This document shows, one piece after another, positions 44,240 to 53,907 of a stretch of 64,000 nt of DNA (position 1 is its first letter; every line of letters begins with the position of its first letter). Source of the DNA: Thermoleophilia bacterium (GTDB lineage Bacteria > Actinomycetota > Thermoleophilia > UBA2241); assembly GCA_041393415.1 (NCBI GenBank), contig JAWKKE010000002.1, positions 1 through 64,000 on the forward strand. Direction: 5' to 3'. Position numbers and translations under genes: made by a program. Under the pieces are notes generated by a model that saw only the letters and a program-made list of their open reading frames with translations, was not told the DNA's origin and did no database searches.

Positions 44240-44374
44240 AAGATTGCGAAGGGCGTGCGTGAATGTGGACGCGACACCGAGGCCGCGGGCTCGCCGGTTG
44301 ACTAAGGGTAACAGCGCCCGGGAACGAATTCATCTAACGGTCTGCCTGCAGACGGTCGGCAAAGGGAGGGCGCA

Positions 44375-45097
44375 ATGGACATCGGCAAGTGTGCCAAAGA
44401 TGCGTGGGGTCTGTTTCGGATCGACCTCGGGCCACTCATCGCGGCGGCACTCATCGCCGCTGTAGTGTGGAGCATTGCCGTGGCGATCGTCGGGTTGGCG
44501 GTTTTCGGTGGCGTTGGTCTCCTCGGCGACATCTCACGAGGTGTGGCCTTCGGCTCCACGTTTCTCGGGGTCGCGCTCATTGCCGTCATCGGCATTCTTG
44601 TGTACGCGTGGCTGTACGCAGTCGTGTTTCACATGATGCTTCGTCGTGTTCGCGAGGCACGCCCGGCCGACTACGCAGATCTGCGCGATTTCGATCAGAT
44701 AGGCTCTTTTGCCGTCGCCGGCGTGGTTCTCGGCGTGATCATCGCCATCGGTTACAGCCTGCTCGTGATTCCCGGTCTTTTCCTCACGACGATCTGGCTC
44801 TACTCGTTGCCTTTGATCGGAGATCGTCGTCTTGCTCTATCCGACGCGATGGGGACGAGCAAGGATCTCGCCTCTGCTCCTGGCCTGTTCACGACATTCG
44901 CCACCTGGCTGGTCGGGGCCGTTATCGTGGGGGTGGTGATCGGCATTCTTCAGGTGATTCCGGTCATCGGCGGCCTCATCGGGTTGCTGGCGCTGCCCTT
45001 CGGCGTAGGCTACGTGGTAAGCATGTACTTTCAGGCGCTCGGCGAGGGTCACCTCGTCACGCAAGCCGTCGAGCGCGCGACGCTCGGCGACAGGTGA
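44375..45097 (+). CDS. Multi-pass membrane protein (paralogue 1)
   Basis: 240 residues with GGAGGG upstream. Starts MDIGKCAKDAWGLFRID and has about six hydrophobic segments with the pattern VIPGLFLTTIWLYSLPLI common to the DUF975/glycerophosphodiester-phosphodiesterase membrane-domain group. It is followed 21 bases later by a related gene with the same first residues (MDIGK.. AWGLF). Function unknown; possibly a stress or lipid-related membrane protein. Confidence 0.78.
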   Translation: MDIGKCAKDAWGLFRIDLGPLIAAALIAAVVWSIAVAIVGLAVFGGVGLLGDISRGVAFGSTFLGVALIAVIGILVYAWLYAVVFHMMLRRVREARPADYADLRDFDQIGSFAVAGVVLGVIIAIGYSLLVIPGLFLTTIWLYSLPLIGDRRLALSDAMGTSKDLASAPGLFTTFATWLVGAVIVGVVIGILQVIPVIGGLIGLLALPFGVGYVVSMYFQALGEGHLVTQAVERATLGDR

Positions 45098-45118
45098 GCT
45101 GACGGGAGGCGCAACAGT

Positions 45119-46447
45119 ATGGACATCGGCAAGTTGTTCAATCAAGCCTGGGGTCTGTTCATCAAAGACGTTGGGCCGCTTATTGTCGGCGCACTGATCG
45201 CCGGCATCATTCCCAGCGTGGCCGCCATGATCGTCTTCCTCGTTGCCTTCGTCGGCGCCAGCATCACGGCGACCCCGACGAGCTACGCGGGCGGGAGTGA
45301 GATAGGGGCCGTTGGCTGGGCGATCTTCGGGATCGGTATGTTCCTCGTTGCAGTCGTCGTCGTGCTGCTCTCCATGCCCCTCTACGCAGGTCTGATCGAG
45401 GGCGTCATTGAGCGGATCAGGCGCGGTCGGGCGATGGGGTATGGAGACGCGTTCAGAGGCTTTCGCGTGTTTGGTCCCGTGGTGGGAGCATCGCTGGTCA
45501 TCGGCGTGATCCTGTTCGCGATCGGGCTCATCCCGCTCCTACTGTTCATCGCTGCTGCGGCCGCCTCGTCCGTCGCCATCGCGCTTCTGGGCTTGGTGGC
45601 CGGCGTCGTCGCCTTCGCTGCCTCCTTGTACTTCTATACGCGTTGGATCTACTACCTCATGCTCATCGTGGACCGTGAGAGCGGGGGGATGGCTGCACTG
45701 CGTGAGAGCGGCGAACTCGTGCACAGGACCGGCTGGTGGATGACCTTCCTGGCAGCAGTTGTGATCGCCTTGGCTATCGGCGTCGTGAGCGGAGTACTGG
45801 GTCTTGTGCCCGTGGTCGGAACTGTGGCCTCGTTCCTGGTCGTTCCGTTTGGCCTCACGTACACAATCGCAATGTACTTCCAAGCCACCAACGAGGGCAC
45901 CCTCGTCGATGCGACAATCGGCCGGCTGCCCTACACGGGGGCTCCGGGAAGCGGGGCATCAGTGCCGGGCGGCGAATGGCCCCCGTACCCACCTTCCGCC
46001 GGTCCGGGATACGGGACGGCAACGGGCGTGCCGCCACTTCCGCCAGCGCCTCCGTTCACGCAGCCGCCGCCGGCGCAAGGCTGGGCCGCGGCACCACCCG
46101 CGTCAGATCAGACGGACTCCGCAGTAACGGTATCCGGGGGGCCGGTGAGTTCCGCGCCGCCCGAGCCGAGAACCGTCGACTGGGCGGCGGGCAGTCCAGG
46201 CGAGGCACCGCAATCATCCACCGCACGTGAGTCTGCGCCGTCGGCGGCTTCGCCTGCCCCCGCCCAGTCCCAACCGCTTGCCGATGCTGAGGGTGGTCCA
46301 GCGCCGTCCGGTGATCTCGAAGCATCCTCAGATCAACTCGGGGCACAGCCATCAGCGGCTCCCTCGATGCCGTCTGCAGCGGCGCCTTCGCCACCGCCGG
46401 AGCCCCCGTTGCCGCCGGTACCGCCGCGACCGCCCAGCGAGAGTTGA
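45119..46447 (+). CDS. Multi-pass membrane protein with long Pro/Ala/Ser tail (paralogue 2)
   Basis: 442 residues with GGGAGGC upstream. Residues 1-265 form about six membrane helices and start MDIGKLFNQAWGLFIKDVGPL, clearly related to the gene before it. From about 275 to the end the protein is a disordered, proline-rich tail (WPPYPPSAGPGYG, APPFTQPPPAQG). Such tails often mediate protein contacts or lie near the cell wall. No catalytic motif is visible. Tandem duplication is likely, followed by gain of the tail in one copy. Confidence 0.8.
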   Translation: MDIGKLFNQAWGLFIKDVGPLIVGALIAGIIPSVAAMIVFLVAFVGASITATPTSYAGGSEIGAVGWAIFGIGMFLVAVVVVLLSMPLYAGLIEGVIERIRRGRAMGYGDAFRGFRVFGPVVGASLVIGVILFAIGLIPLLLFIAAAAASSVAIALLGLVAGVVAFAASLYFYTRWIYYLMLIVDRESGGMAALRESGELVHRTGWWMTFLAAVVIALAIGVVSGVLGLVPVVGTVASFLVVPFGLTYTIAMYFQATNEGTLVDATIGRLPYTGAPGSGASVPGGEWPPYPPSAGPGYGTATGVPPLPPAPPFTQPPPAQGWAAAPPASDQTDSAVTVSGGPVSSAPPEPRTVDWAAGSPGEAPQSSTARESAPSAASPAPAQSQPLADAEGGPAPSGDLEASSDQLGAQPSAAPSMPSAAAPSPPPEPPLPPVPPRPPSES

Positions 46448-46475
46448 GTTCGCAGTGAGAGTTGAGCACACAGCG

Positions 46476-47465
46476 ATGCCACCGCTGCCCCTGACACCCA
46501 CGGACGTCCGCCACGAGGTTGAACTCGCTTCAGTGCGCATCGCCGGCCACGTACGTGAGACGCCGTGCGAGCCCTCGCCCGCGCTGAGTGTGGAATCTGA
46601 CGCGCGTGTCAATCTCAAGCTGGAGAATGAGCAGGTCACCGCCTCATTCAAAGCGCGGGGAGCCGTGAACAAGGTCATGGCGCTTAGCGGTGAAGATCTC
46701 GAGAGGGGCTTGGTCACGGCCTCGGTCGGCAACCACGCCCTGGGCATGCTGTATGCGGCGGAGCTCGTGGGCGCCGGCTGCGAGATCTGGATCTCAGATC
46801 AAGTCAGCTCCGCCAAGATGGCCGCGCTCAAAGGCCGCGGCGCCTCTCTGAAGATTGTAGAGGGCGGCGATCCGGGGGGCATCGAGGTGCTTGCTCGCCG
46901 TGCCGCTCAGGAAAGTGGCCGAGTCTATGTGAGTCCGTACAACGACCCGCAGGTTATCGGCGGCCAAGGCACGATCGCGGCAGAATTGGTGCGCCAGGTC
47001 GGCGAGATCGATGTGGTCTTCGTGCCGGTCGGGGGCGGTGGACTGGCCGCCGGAATCGGTGGCTACCTCAAGGAGATCGATCCGGGCATCACGATCGTGG
47101 GCTGTCAGGCGGCGAACTCGCCCGTCGTGTCCGCGTCTCTGGCCGCGGGCGGCGGCCTGCTTGAGCTGCCGTGGCAGGCGTCGCTTGCCGATGGGGTTGT
47201 GGGACTTGTGGAGCCGGATGCGATCACCTACGAGTTGTGTCGCACGTGTGTCGATGAATGGGTGCTCCTCAGCGAGGCCGAGATCGCCGCTGCCCTCCGC
47301 CTGCTCATGGTCGAGCATTCGATTCTCGTAGAGGGCGCCGGCGCCCTGTCAGTGGCCGCGTATCATCAGACACGCCGACGATGGGCCGGCGCAAGCGCAG
47401 TCTGCCTGGTGAGCGGGGCGCGCATCTCGCTGATCACGCTCGCGGAGGTCTTGCGCGCCGAGTGA
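46476..47465 (+). CDS. Threonine/serine dehydratase-like PLP enzyme
   Basis: 329 residues from ATG 46476 (GTG 46455 is an alternative; neither has a strong site). It is a fold-type-II PLP enzyme: Lys59 in TASFKARGAVNK binds PLP, SVGNHALG is the substrate/phosphate loop, and VGGGGLAAG holds the PLP phosphate. No C-terminal ACT domain is present, so it resembles catabolic threonine dehydratases or serine/threonine racemases. It lies 35 bases before thrC, so the pair may supply 2-oxobutyrate for isoleucine. Confidence 0.85.
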   Translation: MPPLPLTPTDVRHEVELASVRIAGHVRETPCEPSPALSVESDARVNLKLENEQVTASFKARGAVNKVMALSGEDLERGLVTASVGNHALGMLYAAELVGAGCEIWISDQVSSAKMAALKGRGASLKIVEGGDPGGIEVLARRAAQESGRVYVSPYNDPQVIGGQGTIAAELVRQVGEIDVVFVPVGGGGLAAGIGGYLKEIDPGITIVGCQAANSPVVSASLAAGGGLLELPWQASLADGVVGLVEPDAITYELCRTCVDEWVLLSEAEIAAALRLLMVEHSILVEGAGALSVAAYHQTRRRWAGASAVCLVSGARISLITLAEVLRAE

Positions 47466-47486
47466 CGGCCTTGCTCGGCGCTGCGG

Positions 47487-47492
47487 TAGAAT
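47487..47492 (+). promoter_or_regulatory. -10 box of a possible leaderless thrC start
   Basis: TAGAAT ends eight bases before the thrC ATG, with no ribosome site in between. It may give a separate leaderless thrC transcript. Confidence 0.4.
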
Positions 47493-47500
47493 TCACCACA

Positions 47501-49039
47501 ATGATTCTTTATCGCGACACACGCGGCCTCATCCAAGATTCACGCGGGTTCTGCGGAGCCTTGCTGGAGGGCATCGCCCCCGGTGGCGGGCTCTTCGTGC
47601 CCGAGCGCGTGCCGCGCCTGTCGTTGGAGACAATCGTCGGCCTGGCGGCACTGCCGTACCATCGTCGCGCAGCGCTGGTCTACGAAGCGTTCGAGCCTGA
47701 CGTCACGGCGCAGGACATCGCGCGTATCGCCCGGACGGCGTACGGCGAGAACTTCGGCGATTCCCGTGTTGCTCCCGTGCGCGACGTTGCGCCGGGGCGC
47801 CACGTGCTCGAGCTCTGGCATGGTCCCACGCTCGCCTTCAAGGACATGGCGTTGCAGTGCATGCCTCTGTTCTTCAGTCAGGCGCTGGAACAAGCCTACG
47901 CCGCAAGCGGCACGGACCTCGACTTCCTGGTTCTCGTTGCCACCTCAGGCGACACCGGCGTCGCGGCGCTCAACGGCTTCGCCGATCGCGCCCACACCAA
48001 GATCTGCGTCTACTACCCGGATGCCGGAGTCTCGGCGTTGCAGGAACTGCAGATGGTCACACAGCCGGGTGACAATCTGCACGTGTTTCGCCTCGCCGGC
48101 GACTTCGATGATTGCCAGAGCTCGATCAAGGCCGTGTTCGACGATCGCGCGTTTGCCGACGAACTCGCCGCTACGCACCGTTTGGCTCTCTCATCCGCCA
48201 ACTCCATCAACTGGGGCCGGCTCATGCCGCAGATCGTCTACTACTTGAGCGCGTACGCCGATCTCGTCGCGGCTGGCGAAGTCACAGAGGGGCAGCCGGT
48301 CGATGTCTGCGTGCCCACCGGCAATTTCGGCAATATCCTCGCCGGGTACTACGCCAAGTGCATGGGCGCGCCCATAAGACGCTTCCTCTGTGCCAGCAAC
48401 GCCAACAGGGTGCTGGCCGACTTCCTCGAGAGTGGCGTCTACGACATTGCCTCGCGGCGTCTCATGAAGACACCCTCGCCGAGCATGGACATCCTGATCT
48501 CGTCGAATCTGGAGCGTCTCCTCTACCACTTGACGGAGGATCCTCAAAGAGTGGCAGCATGGCTCGGTGAGCTCAAGGAGCACGGGCGCTTCGCTGTCGA
48601 CGCAGCGACGCGAGATAAGTTGGCGACCGAGTTCGTCGGCAGTTGGGTCGACAACGCGACTTGTCTGGAGACCATCGGCCGCGTGTATCGCGAGTGTGGT
48701 TACCTTCTCGATCCACACACGGCCGTCGCCTGGAAGGTGGCGGAGGATTGCGGCAGCGCCGATACGCCGTTGCTCGTGGTGAGCACGGCGCACTGGAGCA
48801 AGTTTGCTGCCGATGTCGTGCGCGGACTGGAAGGGATCGCCCCGGGCGAGCCGTTGTCCGGCGGCGGCGCAGACATCGCCCTCCTCGACCGCGTTTGCGA
48901 TCTCGTTCCCGAAGCGGTTGTGCCGCCCCAACTGGAGGCAGTGCGTAGCCGGCCGCGGCGCTTCCGAGACCGGGTCGACAGGGGTCGCGAGGCCGTAGAG
49001 GTGAGCCTTCGCCAGTGGCTCGCCGGCAGTCGGCGTTAA
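47501..49039 (+). CDS. thrC: Threonine synthase
   Basis: 512 residues from ATG 47501. The N-terminal ILYRDTRG, then HGPTLAFKDMALQ with PLP-binding Lys114, ATSGDTGVAAL and PTGNFGNILAGYYAK are classical long-form (group II, fungal/E. coli type) threonine synthase motifs. It converts O-phosphohomoserine to threonine. The TAA overlaps the glpK stop on the other strand by two bases. It is preceded by the dehydratase-like enzyme. Confidence 0.94.
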   Translation: MILYRDTRGLIQDSRGFCGALLEGIAPGGGLFVPERVPRLSLETIVGLAALPYHRRAALVYEAFEPDVTAQDIARIARTAYGENFGDSRVAPVRDVAPGRHVLELWHGPTLAFKDMALQCMPLFFSQALEQAYAASGTDLDFLVLVATSGDTGVAALNGFADRAHTKICVYYPDAGVSALQELQMVTQPGDNLHVFRLAGDFDDCQSSIKAVFDDRAFADELAATHRLALSSANSINWGRLMPQIVYYLSAYADLVAAGEVTEGQPVDVCVPTGNFGNILAGYYAKCMGAPIRRFLCASNANRVLADFLESGVYDIASRRLMKTPSPSMDILISSNLERLLYHLTEDPQRVAAWLGELKEHGRFAVDAATRDKLATEFVGSWVDNATCLETIGRVYRECGYLLDPHTAVAWKVAEDCGSADTPLLVVSTAHWSKFAADVVRGLEGIAPGEPLSGGGADIALLDRVCDLVPEAVVPPQLEAVRSRPRRFRDRVDRGREAVEVSLRQWLAGSRR

Positions 49040-50561
49040 GAGGTCTCCTTCCGCCCTCCTGCGAAGCTCCGGACGCTCGCGACAGCGGCGCGCCAGGACG
49101 AGAATCTCTCGGCGCGCGCGACGTGGGCGTTCGGCTTGAAGCGGCGCCCGGCGTGCCAATCCGACTGCATCGGCGCAACATCGTGCCACACGCCCAGGGC
49201 GAGTCCGCCGAGAGCTGCCGCGCCCAGAGCAGTTGCCTCGGGTTGGGCGGCACGAGCGACGCAGAAGCCAAGGAGATCGGCCTGCGTCTGTAACAGGACA
49301 TTGCTGGCCGCTGCGCCCCCGTCGACGCGCAATTCCGGTGGCTGCCTACCCGCATCAGCAGCGAGCGCTGCGCAGAGGTCGGCGACCTGGAATGCCACCC
49401 CCTCGAGAGCCGCGCGCGCGATGTGTGCCGCCGTAGTGCCCGACGTAATGCCGAGGATGGCGCCACGGGCGTCGGCATCCCAATGCGGCGCCCCAAGTCC
49501 TGCCATCGCGGGCACAAAGTAGACGCCGCCAGTATCCGGCACACCGGCAGCAAGCGGTTCTGAGTCCGCGGCGTCGGCGATAAGATGGAGGCCGTCGCGC
49601 AGCCACTGAATGGTGGCGCCGGCCATGAACACGCTGCCCTCGAGCGCGTAGTCGCGCCGCCCGCCGCGCTGTAACGCGACCGTCGTCAGCAGCCCGTTGC
49701 CGGAGGCGACGGCAGTGGTGCCGGTGTTCATGAGGACGAAGCAGCCGGTTCCGTAGGTTGCTTTGGTCATGCCGGGCGCGGTACAGGCCTGCCCGAACAG
49801 TGACGATTGCTGATCGCCGATCATGGCTCCCAACGGCAGGCGCGCACCTAGGGCCTCTGCGCTCGTGTAGCCGAGAATGCCTGCCGTGTCGACGATCTCG
49901 GGGAGGAGAGCTCGAGGCACATCGAACAGTTCCAGAAGCTCATCGTCCCAGTCGCCGCGGTGAATGTCGTACAGAAGTGTGCGCGACGCGTTGGTGGCGT
50001 CGGTGATATGGAGGCGCCCGCCGCTGAGTTGCCAGGCGAGCCAGGTGTCGATCGTACCGAAGGCGAGATCACCGGCCTCGGCGCGCCGACGGGCTTCGGG
50101 AACGGAGTCGAGGAGCCACGCGATCTTCGTCGCCGAGAAGTAAGGGTCGAGAAGAAGTCCGGTGCGGCGGCGGATGAGATCTTCGTGGCCGGCGCCGCGC
50201 AGCTCTTGACAGCGCGCGGCAGTGCGTCTGTCTTGCCAGACGATCGCCGGTGCGATCGGCACGCCGCTGGCCCGATCCCAGAGTACCGTTGTTTCGCGTT
50301 GATTGGTGATCGCAACCGCTGCTACGTGCGCGATCGGCACGCCGCTCTGGGCCAGCGCCAGTCTGGCGGCGTCGCGTTGAGCTTCCCAGAGCTCTACGGC
50401 GTCCTGCTCTACCCAACCAGGGCGCGGGAACGTGCGTCCGATCGCGGTCTGAGCGGTCGCGAGAATCGCGCCGGACTCGTCTACGACGAGCGCTCGAGAG
50501 CTGCTCGTCCCTTGATCGAGGGCGAGAATACGGTGTCCGTCGCTCTGTTGGGTACGATCAT
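49036..50561 (-). pseudogene. glpK: Glycerol kinase, apparent +1 frame break near the start
   Basis: Translation of the whole region gives a full glycerol kinase: ILALDQGTSSSRALV, PRPGWVEQD, AITNQRETTVLWD, IGDQQSSLFGQ, YALEGSVFMAGA and RVDGGAAASN. It phosphorylates glycerol with ATP to sn-glycerol-3-phosphate. The frame has no ATG, GTG or TTG before codon ~70, but an ATG at 50561 lies in another frame, six bases after a TAGGCT box. One extra base in the CCC run near 50550-50552 would join them into about 508 residues, the family length. This is probably a sequencing/assembly error; a real frameshift is possible. Confidence 0.8.
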
Positions 50562-50567
50562 GCCCGC

Positions 50568-50573
50568 AGCCTA
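50568..50573 (-). promoter_or_regulatory. -10 box of a probable leaderless glpK start
   Basis: TAGGCT on the minus strand, six bases before the ATG at 50561. It is the same spacing as the boxes before sufC, the RDD gene and the phosphoesterase, and it supports that ATG as the real glpK start. Confidence 0.42.
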
Positions 50574-50698
50574 CTCCACGGTTGGGAGCCTCACAAGAGG
50601 ATGAATTCAGGTTCGATTCTCGGGGTCTACGCGGTACTATGACTTGAGACGCATCATTGACACAGGCGGCTTGCTGCCGCGAGGGGGGTCAGACGTCC

Positions 50699-51262
50699 AT
50701 GAACTGGAGAGACGTTCTAGAGGGGGAGCACAGTCTGCTCCTCGAAGTTCTCGACGCCGCCGAGCGCGAATGCGACTTCATCGACAGCACTGGCAACGTG
50801 CACATGGATCTCGTCGGCGACATGGTGGAGTTCTTTCGCTACTTCGGCGACGGGTTGCACGATCCCAAGGAAGAGGGTCTCCTGTACGCTCGCTGTCATC
50901 GCCGCGGAATGACCAACGACGATGAGCCACTCGAGCAACTCATGGCGGAACACGAGTGGTGCCGCGCCACGCTCGACGAGCTCCAGGAGACGCTCCCCGC
51001 GATCAAGGATGGGACCACAAGCGCGATTCGGGATCTCTCGGTCAAGTTGCGCGAGTATGTTCAGGTGACCCGTTGTCACATCGAGGTCGAAGAGACCCTC
51101 TTCTTCGACACGACGGCTCACTACCTCACAGAACAGGACCTCGCTGAGCTCTCAGAGGAGTTTGCACGGGCACACGAGGAAGAGGTTGAAGAGGGCGTGC
51201 ACGCCTACTACCAAGAGCTGGCACATCGGGTGCTCGCCGCAGAGACCGAGATGTGTGGCTAG
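50699..51262 (+). CDS. Hemerythrin-like HHE-domain protein
   Basis: 187 residues from ATG 50699, with AGGGGGG upstream. The HHE ligand set is visible: GEHSLL, FRYFGDGLHDPKEEG, AEHEWCR, CHIEVEE and the late AHEEE, giving enough His/Glu for a di-iron site in a four-helix bundle. It also has several Cys. Function may be oxygen, NO or iron sensing in an anaerobe. It is alone on the plus strand; its stop shares CTAG with the oxidoreductase gene. Confidence 0.87.
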   Translation: MNWRDVLEGEHSLLLEVLDAAERECDFIDSTGNVHMDLVGDMVEFFRYFGDGLHDPKEEGLLYARCHRRGMTNDDEPLEQLMAEHEWCRATLDELQETLPAIKDGTTSAIRDLSVKLREYVQVTRCHIEVEETLFFDTTAHYLTEQDLAELSEEFARAHEEEVEEGVHAYYQELAHRVLAAETEMCG

Positions 51263-53073
51263 ACCCACACCTGGTCGTCGCTGCTGAGGTAGGCGTGTAT
51301 GTCTTCGGCGGCGGTCCGTGCGGCACCCATGGCGAGAATGACGGTGGCCGCCCCGGTGACGATGTCTCCGCCGGCCCACACTTTCGGGATGCTCGTGCGC
51401 CCGGCGGGCGTAAGGGCGCGGATGTAGCCGCGGCTGGTTCGTTCCAGCCCCGCGGCGTCTTCGAAGAGCGCCTTGTTCGGTCCGGCGCCCACCGCCACGA
51501 TCACCATGTCGACGCCGATCACGAACTCTGAGTCGATGACCGGCACGGGCCGGCGCCGACCCGAGTCATCCGGCTCACCGAGCTTCATGCGTACGCAGCG
51601 CATACTGCGCACCCAGCCCTGATCGTCGCCTTCGTAGGCAACGGGGCTGGTGAGGTACTCGAAACGCAGCCCCTCTTGTTCGGCGTGCTCGATCTCCTCG
51701 GTGCGCGCCGGCATTTCCTTGCGCGTCCGGCGATACACGAGGATCACGTCGCGGGCCCCCATGCGCAACGCGGTGCGCGCGCAGTCCATGGCGACGTTGC
51801 CTCCGCCAACCACTGCGACGGTGGTTCCTTTTGGCGCGGGGGTGTCGTATTCGGGGAAACGGTAGGCCTTCATGAGATTGACCCGGGTGAGGTACTCATT
51901 CGCCGAGACGATGTTGCAGAGATTCTCGCCGGGGAGGTTCATGAATCCCGGTAGCCCGGCGCCCGTGGCCACGAAGACCGCGTCGTAGCCCATGGCAAAC
52001 AGGTCGCCGAGTCCGTAGAGTTTGCCGACGATGCTGTTGAGCTCAAACCGTACCCCGAGGCGGCGCAGGTTCATCGTTTCGGCATCCACGATCGCTTTGG
52101 GAAGGCGAAACTCAGGGATGCCGTAGACGAGCACGCCGCCCAGACTGTGGAGCGCCTCGAACACCGTGACCGCGTAGCCCTTCACTGCCATGTCGGCGGC
52201 CATCGTGAGTCCACCGGGGCCGCTGCCTACTACGGCGATGCGGCGCCCGTTGCGTGCCGCGCGGTGCGGCAGCGAGACCTGATCGGTCTCGCGTTCGTAG
52301 TCGGCGGCGAATCGCTCCAGGGCGCCGATCGCGACCGGTTCGCTCTGACGCCCGAGGACGCAGCGCTTCTCGCACTGGTCGTCCTGTGGGCATACGCGAC
52401 CGCAGACGGCGGGAAGTGCGTTTCGCTCACGGATAAGGCGGGCGGCCTGAGCATACTCGCCTTCGGCGATCATCTTGATGAACCCCGGAATGTCGATCTG
52501 CACCGGGCAGCCCTCGACACACTCCGGCCGCTTACATTGCAGGCAACGGCTGGCCTCGAGCTGGGCCAAGGCGCTGTCGAATCCGTAGCTGACTTCGTTG
52601 TAGTTGCCGATGCGCAGCGTGGCGTCCTGCTCCGGCTTGCGCTGGCGAGGCGTGCCGGCGCGCACCTTGGCGCGGGTCGGGGTGGGCACGCCGTACCAGG
52701 TGCAGCCCGAGCGCGTGCACCACGAGAGCGGCGCGACCCTCGTGTGCAAGGAGATCGCCAACGCGAAACTGGAAGCCCCACACGCCTCGCAGCGCTGCTC
52801 ATCGTCGACGAGCGAGGCGTGGCAGTGAGGGCAGCGAATATCCTCGGCGACGCAGTCTATCGGCCAGAAGTCCGTGTTGACGCGATCGCTCTTTCGTAGA
52901 CGCGGATCGACGAGGACATCTTCAGTTCGTCCGTCCGCCTTGATCTCTAGCCGAATCCACACGCGTCGCGAAGAATCGTCGTACACCGTGAGCGGCGCAT
53001 GGCACTCGGGACAGAAACTTGCCAGGTCACCCCGAAGGGCGAGCACCGCAAGCTCGAGCTCGTTGTTCGCCAC
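51259..53073 (-). CDS. GltD/SudA-type NAD(P)-FAD oxidoreductase with N-terminal zinc-ribbon extension
   Basis: 604 residues. The C-terminal 455 form the standard GltD/NfnB/SudA unit: two Cys-rich [4Fe-4S] motifs (CLQCKRPECVEGCP, CGRVCPQDDQCEKRC), FAD motif VVGSGPGGLTMAAD, NAD(P) motif VVGGGNVAMDCAR and IPKVWAGGDIV. An added 145-residue front carries paired CxxC zinc ribbons (CPEC at 21-24, CPHC and CEAC near 81-98, CTRSGC near 118). With the next gene it forms a ferredoxin:NADP or sulfide-dehydrogenase-type complex. The ribbons are not part of the usual family. Confidence 0.9.
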   Translation of the reverse strand: MANNELELAVLALRGDLASFCPECHAPLTVYDDSSRRVWIRLEIKADGRTEDVLVDPRLRKSDRVNTDFWPIDCVAEDIRCPHCHASLVDDEQRCEACGASSFALAISLHTRVAPLSWCTRSGCTWYGVPTPTRAKVRAGTPRQRKPEQDATLRIGNYNEVSYGFDSALAQLEASRCLQCKRPECVEGCPVQIDIPGFIKMIAEGEYAQAARLIRERNALPAVCGRVCPQDDQCEKRCVLGRQSEPVAIGALERFAADYERETDQVSLPHRAARNGRRIAVVGSGPGGLTMAADMAVKGYAVTVFEALHSLGGVLVYGIPEFRLPKAIVDAETMNLRRLGVRFELNSIVGKLYGLGDLFAMGYDAVFVATGAGLPGFMNLPGENLCNIVSANEYLTRVNLMKAYRFPEYDTPAPKGTTVAVVGGGNVAMDCARTALRMGARDVILVYRRTRKEMPARTEEIEHAEQEGLRFEYLTSPVAYEGDDQGWVRSMRCVRMKLGEPDDSGRRRPVPVIDSEFVIGVDMVIVAVGAGPNKALFEDAAGLERTSRGYIRALTPAGRTSIPKVWAGGDIVTGAATVILAMGAARTAAEDIHAYLSSDDQVWV

Positions 53074-53076
53074 CGA

Positions 53077-53907
53077 CTACCGCGCCTTGACGGAGGTGAG
53101 TAGGGAGATGCGCTCGTCGCGGGCGTACATCTGATTGCGCTTGATGAGCTCGTCGAAGTCGACTTTGAACGCGTCAAACTGAGGACCGTCGACGCAAGCG
53201 AATTTCGACTCGCCGCCCACCGTACACCGGCATCCGCCACACATACCGGTGCCGTCGACCATGATGGGATTGAGGCTGACTTCCGTGGGAAGACCATACA
53301 CGCGCGTCATTTCTGTAACTGCGCGCATCATGACCAAGGGGCCCACGGCGATCACCTGGTGAATAGGCTCGTCGCGTTCAACGAGATAGCGCAGCGCGTC
53401 GGTGACGCGGCCATGCATGCCGTAGCTGCCATCGTCGGTGGTTGCGATGAGCTCATCGCAGAGCGTGCGCATCTCGTCTTCGAGGATGAGCATCCCTTTC
53501 TCACGCGCGCCGATGATGCCGATGATCCGATTGCCCGCCTCGCGGTGGCCGGTGAGGAGGTGGTAGAGAACGGCAATGCCAGAGCCGCCGCCCACACCGA
53601 CGATGGTACCCACGTGCGTGAACTCTTCGGCGATCCCGAGTGGTCCGCAGACGTCCTTGATGACGTCGCCGACCTTGAGAGAGGCGAGCAGCGCCGTGCT
53701 CTTGCCGACCACCTGGAAGATGATGCGGATGGTGCCGTGCGACGGGTCGGCGTGAGCGACGGTGAGGGGAATTCGTTCGCCAGTTTCGTGAACGCGCAGC
53801 ACGACGAACTGACCTGGGCGAATCCTGCGTGCGATCTGTGGCGCCTCAACAGTGAGGCTGATCAGATCTCGCTTAGAGAGCTCTTGTCGGTCGGCGACCG
53901 GGTACAT
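53077..53907 (-). CDS. SudB/NfnA-type FAD and [2Fe-2S] reductase subunit
   Basis: 276 residues from ATG 53907 (GTG 53934 is an alternative). The FNR-like fold shows RPGQFVVLRV and IPLTVAH (FAD), GVGGGSGIAVLYHL (NAD(P)), and near the end GMCGGCRCTVGG ... FACVDGPQFDAF, the [2Fe-2S] loop of PyrK/NfnA/SudB proteins. It is three bases upstream of the GltD/SudA-like gene on the same strand. The pair probably moves electrons between ferredoxin and NAD(P)H, possibly by flavin-based bifurcation; family members also act as sulfide dehydrogenase. Confidence 0.92.
   Translation of the reverse strand: MYPVADRQELSKRDLISLTVEAPQIARRIRPGQFVVLRVHETGERIPLTVAHADPSHGTIRIIFQVVGKSTALLASLKVGDVIKDVCGPLGIAEEFTHVGTIVGVGGGSGIAVLYHLLTGHREAGNRIIGIIGAREKGMLILEDEMRTLCDELIATTDDGSYGMHGRVTDALRYLVERDEPIHQVIAVGPLVMMRAVTEMTRVYGLPTEVSLNPIMVDGTGMCGGCRCTVGGESKFACVDGPQFDAFKVDFDELIKRNQMYARDERISLLTSVKAR

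Noticed and set aside
49036..50340. Glycerol kinase as an N-terminally truncated gene starting at GTG 50340
   Set aside because: The missing N-terminal codons are present upstream in the same frame, so the break is only at the start, not a domain loss.
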